The notes under the pieces were generated by a model. It searched no databases. It saw only the letters and a list, made by a program, of their open reading frames with translations, and was not told the origin of the DNA. Shown here piece by piece: positions 54,001 through 57,610 of a stretch of DNA of 57,610 bases (its first letter is position 1; each line of letters begins with the position of its first letter). Source of the stretch: Ignisphaera sp. (GTDB lineage Archaea > Thermoproteota > Thermoprotei_A > Sulfolobales > Ignisphaeraceae); assembly GCA_038735125.1 (NCBI GenBank), contig JAVYNU010000011.1:1-57610 (forward strand), given 5' to 3'. The position numbers were made by a program, and so were the translations under genes.

Positions 54001-54074
54001 TGCATTTCACCGCAAAATAGAAACATCTTTTTATCATTTATAGTGAAAAATTCATCTCTATAACCAACACCCAT
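51066..54074 (-). CDS. Beta-galactosidase, glycoside hydrolase family 35
   Basis: A 1002-aa GH35 enzyme that removes terminal beta-galactosyl residues. The N-terminal TIM barrel has FCGEMHYFRIPKSMWFDRIL, ASYIAWNWHEP, ARPGPYICSEWDSGGHPNWL, the acid/base Glu in VAVLQIENEYFWGD (E168) and the nucleophile Glu in KMFMELEGGWFSTFG (E242). Long beta-rich domains follow, ending in jelly-roll-like carbohydrate-binding regions (GRYVDEGPQTEFYIPETI). No signal peptide is seen, so a cytosolic enzyme acting on imported oligosaccharides is expected. ATG at 54074. It lies about 180 bp downstream of the GH36 gene on the same strand, with its own AT-rich promoter region. Confidence 0.94.
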   Translation of the reverse strand: MGVGYRDEFFTINDKKMFLFCGEMHYFRIPKSMWFDRILKAKRAGLNCVASYIAWNWHEPVENLAIFGDSIPPSPYESKAFSRDLESYMKIVKDLGLYFIARPGPYICSEWDSGGHPNWLYNKVAVLRSLDENYIKYSEKWYSTILPIIAKYTVSNNGPVAVLQIENEYFWGDVKYLMKLYEIARKYVNDIPIITNEDWHVEGTPIINTIDSYPSPWDVKGFDDKVRGYVKTQLGMPKMFMELEGGWFSTFGASLPTNRGSFPAEWTEVLMKTAIGMGINGISIYMFHGGTNPGYYAGKYITTTYDYEAAIREWGELSKRYYTIKRVALFTKTFNDFIAETKPVEDGVKTTVTGLDVFTRIGGDNSALIVLRNLGSSPQQTKIVFRDSTYPLQGLVRVPERNAKIVLANYRIPGTPFKLLFTSSEPLLIDAFDKKTVLIVYGDPLERGEIDIESNQQMDIVFTRDVYVSQQGSRTIISYVHGESDKIAVLRSGEYELYILAVSRSRADRTWYIDDFKPPITIVSNIYFVGIAKRDGDRVSIELELDDYSCGPITILSPKPITKILLGGREVGVENLYGILYISKIDLCKEQEKIVLNIGEELRIAEEGEQKGFMTIEPRKPLESLGMLFNGYVTYSIEFNLSKEDMDNLRNKMIYMSYFNDYATAILNGVPLSSGYHSIEADASKALREGLNRLHIVLESTGHTNDGLIYIPNGVVGGIYLGKVDEISLDKWLYIEYRFPYGKDFSKPMFLHNPIDIEKILHDYSKGAVKTIEVENISSGRGLYVKKIVINKKIGRYILDLGRATDNYYPRTLLFINKKFITIYTGPTDITDHLIDGENEIAIAVEGISTTLYPVIKVYQKLVEGVWKVKYGTKGLDEKWFTENYNDSSWEKTKLPIIIRNREGNIVWIRGKLFIEYKDNIPPLKLVLKGSGIRALIYFNDQFLGRYVDEGPQTEFYIPETIVRKGKNMIAIMLHIISNEASINIIDLKPYYMHLKAELTLM

Positions 54075-54252
54075 AAACCTTACCTCTAGAACTCTATAAT
54101 AACATATAATTTATGGGCTGAAAATAAAAAGTTTGTAGAGGTCATCATTGCTATTAAAAATGCAATCGATAATCCTAGCTATACTCATCAAACAAAAATA
54201 TTATATGAATTACTGTGAAGTTTGCTGATGTAAATCTATTGTATTAATATGA

Positions 54253-56346
54253 TTACACCTCTACGGTATGTCCTTCTCCAATAATTACCTCTTTAAATAC
54301 GCCATTTGTATAGTATACAAGGGTTCCAGAAGCCTTGGTCGTAACAAATACTTTATTGCCTAGCCTATATACTGTTATTGGGTATGGTGGCAACACATAT
54401 TCTTTTAGTCCTATAACAGCTTTTTCATTTTCTATAGGTGTAAATATTATTACTTCAGCTTCAAGTTCTTTTAGTTTTATATCAACCCTTTCATTTTTAT
54501 CTATGACACCCTTTTTACCACTAAACACCATATAGTATGCATACCTCTCATCTGCTATGCTATATGGCAAAACATCGAGGTTCACCCTCTCCTCGATCTC
54601 AACCCCATCTCTATTCACATTCATTACCGCTAATGCGTACGAGTCTCTAATTCTTGAAGCGATCTTTAGCAATACATTTTCATTGTATGGATCTCTAAAC
54701 AAGATGTCTTTTGTTGGTAGACCAGGTTCGTCAACCTTGACTGTTTCCCCACTTGGTAGCACAATTTTCTTCAGCAAATCAATGTTTGTTTTCTCTGGAT
54801 GTCTATCAGTTATATATATGGGGCCACCACTAAATACCCTTGAAACTGCATGTATAGTTGCATAAGGGTCATAGCTTATCCACATATCGTAGTCTGGATA
54901 TGCTATGTGGCTAAACAGCAATGAGTTGTAGACACTAAACATTGTATGTAGCTTTGCATCTGCTTTCCAAAACGGTATATAGTCTATTGAAACCCTCATA
55001 GCATTGCTCAGGAAGTAGTTGCTATAGTCTTCAGGTGCCATAGACATGCAATTCAATATGTCTAGTCCATTGATTTTAGCTGCAACCTGTAGAGCTATCT
55101 GAATATTTTTAGCTGATTCGCCAACAGTTTCCTCACCCCAGTAAAGTGCATGTATAGACCACTGGTTGTCTACCTTAACAAAGTCAAAGCCATTTCCCTT
55201 AACCCACTTGAGGAACTCTATATAGAGCTTCAAAGCCTTTTCTATTTGTGGTGAAGGGACAAAGCTATCTGTAATGGGAAGCTTGAATCCTTCAGCTCCA
55301 ATCTTCTCAGAAACCTGTTTCTCAAACCCACCCCAGTGAATGTTTATAGTATGCCAAAGACCAGTATATTCAATGCCCAGTCTCTTCAATTCATCGACAA
55401 CAGCTTTCAATCCTTTTGGAAACCTCTCATTCGCATTCAAATCAGCTAAAACCCTCATAAACCACTCCCTACCCTTTCTAACCTCTTTTTGCCAGCCATC
55501 ATCTATGATGGCCCACTTGACCGGGACACCCCTATCAATCAATCCCCTAATAATTTTAATGACATTGTCGTGGGATAGATCATCTGTTAAAAGGGCATTC
55601 CACGAACACCATCCAAGCTTATCTATAAATAATGGTTTCCTCTTCATTTCTCTAATTTTTAGAACTGCTTTCCTAGATGCATGCTCAACACTTTTTCTAA
55701 TGGTTTCATAGGGATTGCTCGAAATACCTATCGACATAATCCAGGATTTCCTAACATAGAATCTTTCTTTTCCTAGGAATAGAGAGATCTTTAAGCCCCT
55801 CCCCATATAGGCTGTCACATCACCATTGCTAAGAAGTAAAACCGCTACAAAATCTCTTCCTATGCTCCCCAAAGCAAAGACTGTATAACTGGGTATACTA
55901 TTTGCATCAACTATCACGGGGTATGTCCAACACGGGAATCTCTTAGCAAAGTCTATATGCGTTACATCGCTGAATTCTGGGGGATACTGAGGTGCTTCAC
56001 TGGGCCTTGAAGCAGTAGGGTTTTTGTCAACAGCTAGCAGATTGTAATAAGCAAAGGCTTGCGGGTATATCGAAGTAGCATCTGGGTGAAGGGTTAGAGC
56101 CAAAACCCTGTCGCAAAATCTAATCTCCAAATCAATTTCTGCAAATATAAAGCTATTCAAAGGCTTTGACGATTCGACTTCAACACCAACCAAACCATCC
56201 TCAAAAACTATTTCTGTGGCAGCGCTTTCGCATCTAAACAACTCTCTACCAGCATTAGATTCAACTAGAGAGCACCTCTCTCTAGAACCATCAGCATAGA
56301 TTATACTGAAATTCGAGATTTTCAAAGGAAAGCTCATTTGCTTCAC
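54253..56346 (-). CDS. Alpha-galactosidase/raffinose-synthase-type GH36 enzyme
   Basis: A 697-aa GH36 family enzyme of the archaeal (GalS-like) and raffinose-synthase type, hydrolysing alpha-galactosides such as raffinose or melibiose. The TIM barrel has DKLGWCSWNALL, WAIIDDGWQKEV, GLWHTINIHWGGF, the nucleophile Asp in FDFVKVDNQWSIHALY (D393) and the acid/base Asp in RVSIDYIPFWKA (D455). An N-terminal beta domain (1-230) and C-terminal beta domain complete it. No signal peptide, so cytosolic. ATG at 56346, with a second ATG 9 nt later. A perfect 8-bp inverted repeat lies just upstream. Confidence 0.92.
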   Translation of the reverse strand: MKQMSFPLKISNFSIIYADGSRERCSLVESNAGRELFRCESAATEIVFEDGLVGVEVESSKPLNSFIFAEIDLEIRFCDRVLALTLHPDATSIYPQAFAYYNLLAVDKNPTASRPSEAPQYPPEFSDVTHIDFAKRFPCWTYPVIVDANSIPSYTVFALGSIGRDFVAVLLLSNGDVTAYMGRGLKISLFLGKERFYVRKSWIMSIGISSNPYETIRKSVEHASRKAVLKIREMKRKPLFIDKLGWCSWNALLTDDLSHDNVIKIIRGLIDRGVPVKWAIIDDGWQKEVRKGREWFMRVLADLNANERFPKGLKAVVDELKRLGIEYTGLWHTINIHWGGFEKQVSEKIGAEGFKLPITDSFVPSPQIEKALKLYIEFLKWVKGNGFDFVKVDNQWSIHALYWGEETVGESAKNIQIALQVAAKINGLDILNCMSMAPEDYSNYFLSNAMRVSIDYIPFWKADAKLHTMFSVYNSLLFSHIAYPDYDMWISYDPYATIHAVSRVFSGGPIYITDRHPEKTNIDLLKKIVLPSGETVKVDEPGLPTKDILFRDPYNENVLLKIASRIRDSYALAVMNVNRDGVEIEERVNLDVLPYSIADERYAYYMVFSGKKGVIDKNERVDIKLKELEAEVIIFTPIENEKAVIGLKEYVLPPYPITVYRLGNKVFVTTKASGTLVYYTNGVFKEVIIGEGHTVEV

Positions 56347-56380
56347 AGAAATTTGAAGAAAGGAAAAGTTAAAAAAGCTT

Positions 56381-56398
56381 TATGTAAAAGTTTACATA
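56381..56398. promoter_or_regulatory. Inverted repeat upstream of the GH36 gene
   Basis: TATGTAAA-AG-TTTACATA is an 8-bp perfect inverted repeat with a 2-bp spacer, 35 bp upstream of the alpha-galactosidase ATG. The T-rich GCTTTTTTAAC just downstream (56366-56380, minus strand) could be the TATA element, placing the palindrome where a regulator could act. No matching site is seen before the GH35 gene. The role as operator is inference. Confidence 0.55.
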
Positions 56399-56821
56399 AG
56401 AAACTCTATAATGTAGGTTCAAGCCTTTCTCAATTTAGGATCGAACATGCCATATGAAGCAATTCCTATACAAACAAGAGAAGATGTCACGACAAATTAA
56501 GCCACGAACTGCAAATCATCACCACACGATTGGAGTATTAGACCAGCTGTTAAACCACTTGAAAACCTGCATCTATTATCAATAAATTATATTCTCCAAG
56601 TATACCATAGTTTAGATATAGAGCAAAACAAATGCTATAAAGGCATAAGATGCTACATATAGTAGCAGGATCCACTAAAGCTATTTTGCTAATGTAACTG
56701 GCACCAATTTAATTTACTCTAAGTGGGAAAAATATGATTCAAATATAAAAATACATCTACGTACTATAATTTGCAAATCCCGCAAATCTAATAAGAGTTT
56801 TAACCACAAAGCAAACACAAA
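56399..56821. other. Intergenic, no gene seen
   Basis: AT-rich spacer between the GH36 promoter and the tRNA gene. No open frame with a ribosome site and no C/D-box pattern was found. AGTTTTAACC near 56793-56802 is a likely promoter box for the tRNA gene, about 25 bp upstream of it. Confidence 0.4.
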
Positions 56822-56900
56822 GGGCCCGTAGCTCAGCCAGGAATAGAGCGCCGGCCTTCGGAGCCGGTGGTCGGGGGTTCGAATCCCCCCGGGCCCGCCA
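56822..56900 (+). tRNA. tRNA-Arg (anticodon TCG)
   Basis: The full cloverleaf can be drawn. Acceptor stem GGGCCCG / CGGGCCC, D arm GCTC-loop-GAGC, anticodon arm CCGGC-CTTCGGA-GCCGG, T arm GGGGG-TTCGAAT-CCCCC, discriminator G and encoded CCA (56898-56900). The seven-base anticodon loop CTTCGGA gives anticodon TCG, which reads the Arg codon CGA. No intron interrupts it. The GC-rich stems are typical of a hyperthermophile. Confidence 0.97.
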
Positions 56901-57494
56901 TATTATGATCTCGCTGTATTGTGTAGTTTAAGTATTAAGTATAATGCTAATGACGGCACCACAGTATTTTTAGTCATATTTTTGTATACACTTCGATAAT
57001 ACCCTTTCAAACCACGTCAAAGTGCTATAAAGATACCATAGTTTATGTTATTAGAAACCATGGTTCAATTTGTGGGAATTCTATGAAATCGGACAGGAAA
57101 ATTGCAAACCCGTGGATCATGATAGAGAGCCATACAGTGTATTCTTAATAGAACACTTATCGAGACCATCACGAAAACCTCATAGTGTAGCTGTTATTAC
57201 ATGGTATGGGGGTAGTAAAGTAAACTATGTTGAAGAAGCGGCAGAGCCAAATAATATTGAAGAAATTACGGCTGGATCTCGTGTCCCAAAAATATGAAGA
57301 CTAAGCCTCTAAAGACCGATTCTTCTACAAAGCCTACCCCGAATATATAGTTAGCTAAGATTAAGGACTTTCTAACACCTAATGTTGCTAGCAAAATTAT
57401 CGATATAAGCAAAGCTGTGCCCATCCGCCCTTAAACCGTACGTATGTAGGTAGAAGCCAATACTTCTAGACCTCTAGCAAATATAGTATCGGGT
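56901..57494. other. Poorly coding DNA between tRNA-Arg and the window end
   Basis: About 590 bp with no convincing gene. A plus-strand frame of 75 codons (57070-57297, TTG start) has no ribosome site, no recognisable family and odd composition, so it is not called. The right part has an inverted repeat AGACCTCTAG (57468-57477) and CTAGAGGTCT (57497-57506), whose second arm is the start of the TnpB right-end relic. tRNA 3' ends are common integration sites in archaea, but no duplicated tRNA end is visible here. Confidence 0.4.
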
Positions 57495-57610
57495 GTCTAG
57501 AGGTCTGACCTTTATGTGGGTCTTCATCCCTCATGTGTCTCTCTGCCCCCCGCCTGCAGGAGCCTGGCTTCATCAGTCAGCCTCCCCCATCCCTCTACCA
57601 GACTCCCATT
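57495..57610 (-). mobile_element. TnpB (IS605-type) right-end relic, copy 2, cut by window end
   Basis: From 57495 the plus strand repeats the sequence at 43214 with one mismatch over about 38 bases (GTCTAGAGGTCTGAC, then TTTATGTGGGTCTTCATC). Similarity continues through the CCCCGCCTGCAGGAGCCTGGC hairpin region. On the minus strand the window edge reads GSLVEGWGRLTDEA, matching the GSLAERCRRLRR tail of copy 1. The copies differ by several substitutions and one indel, so both are old. The TnpB body may continue beyond the window. Confidence 0.6.

Noticed and set aside
54150-54215. TTGATGA and ATGATGA on the minus strand, resembling C and C' boxes
   Set aside because: Neither is followed by a D or D' box at guide distance.
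57070-57297. 75-codon plus-strand frame near the right end
   Set aside because: TTG start without ribosome site, no recognisable family, odd composition.

Overview
The window looks like a chromosomal segment of a hyperthermophilic crenarchaeon, most likely a Desulfurococcales-type organism (Ignisphaera-like; this placement is inference). Grounds: archaeal DnaG, a YGDTDS family-B DNA polymerase, archaeal TyrRS and two-subunit PheRS, PurP-type purine synthesis, a tRNA gene with encoded CCA, crenarchaeal-style 25-bp CRISPR repeats, AT-rich intergenic DNA, C/D-box guide RNAs, and many GTG/TTG starts preceded by GGTG/GGTGAT motifs.

Layout. 1-5.5 kb: a truncated gene, a C/D-box sRNA, a CDF metal exporter, SufS, then a minus-strand run of RpiA, MobA-like, two DUF131 membrane proteins and a Nudix hydrolase. 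5.5-9.1 kb: a TIM-barrel sugar isomerase/epimerase, a decayed stretch, and ThiC with an overlapping Cys-containing companion. 9.15-10.44 kb: a CRISPR array of 19 identical repeats with no cas genes, probably transcribed leftward from an AT-rich leader that is followed by a short CSD-repeat region, a minus-strand C/D-box sRNA and a small four-Cys protein. 11.4-17.5 kb: a four-CBS protein with an HPF-like tail, MscS, TrkA and TrkH (potassium and osmotic control), and a thiolase with its DUF35 partner. 17.6-28.8 kb: PflX-type radical SAM protein, a primase-fold protein, CinA-N, DUF89, rhomboid protease, MoaB, a flippase, M29 aminopeptidase, alkylguanine methyltransferase, one unknown protein and a secreted protein. 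28.9-40.2 kb: a threonine-synthase-like protein that lacks the PLP lysine and ends in a winged helix, biotin carboxylase, a small membrane protein, PolB, and a leftward cluster PheS-PheT-TyrRS-DnaG. 40.4-46.6 kb: a PurM/HypE-like ATPase and purine genes PurE-PurK, PurP and PurB, with a TnpB right-end relic and another C/D-box sRNA between PurK and PurP. 46.7-49.8 kb: a divergent zinc/manganese-type ABC transporter ending in a NikR-like repressor, with paired GTGCAC palindromes in the shared promoter. 50.2-56.4 kb: an orphan corrinoid protein and two galactosidases (GH35 and GH36). 56.8-57.6 kb: tRNA-Arg(TCG), poorly coding DNA, and a second TnpB right-end relic cut by the window edge.

How the genes fit together. 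PurE, PurK, PurP and PurB cover several late steps of IMP/AMP synthesis. The metal ABC operon carries its own candidate regulator. TrkH/TrkA/MscS form a potassium and turgor module. GH35 plus GH36 suggest use of plant-type galactosides. The most unusual items are the catalytically altered threonine-synthase/winged-helix fusion, the CBS-HPF fusion, the set of C/D-box sRNAs, and the two solitary TnpB right ends. No complete insertion sequence, phage or defence operon is visible.
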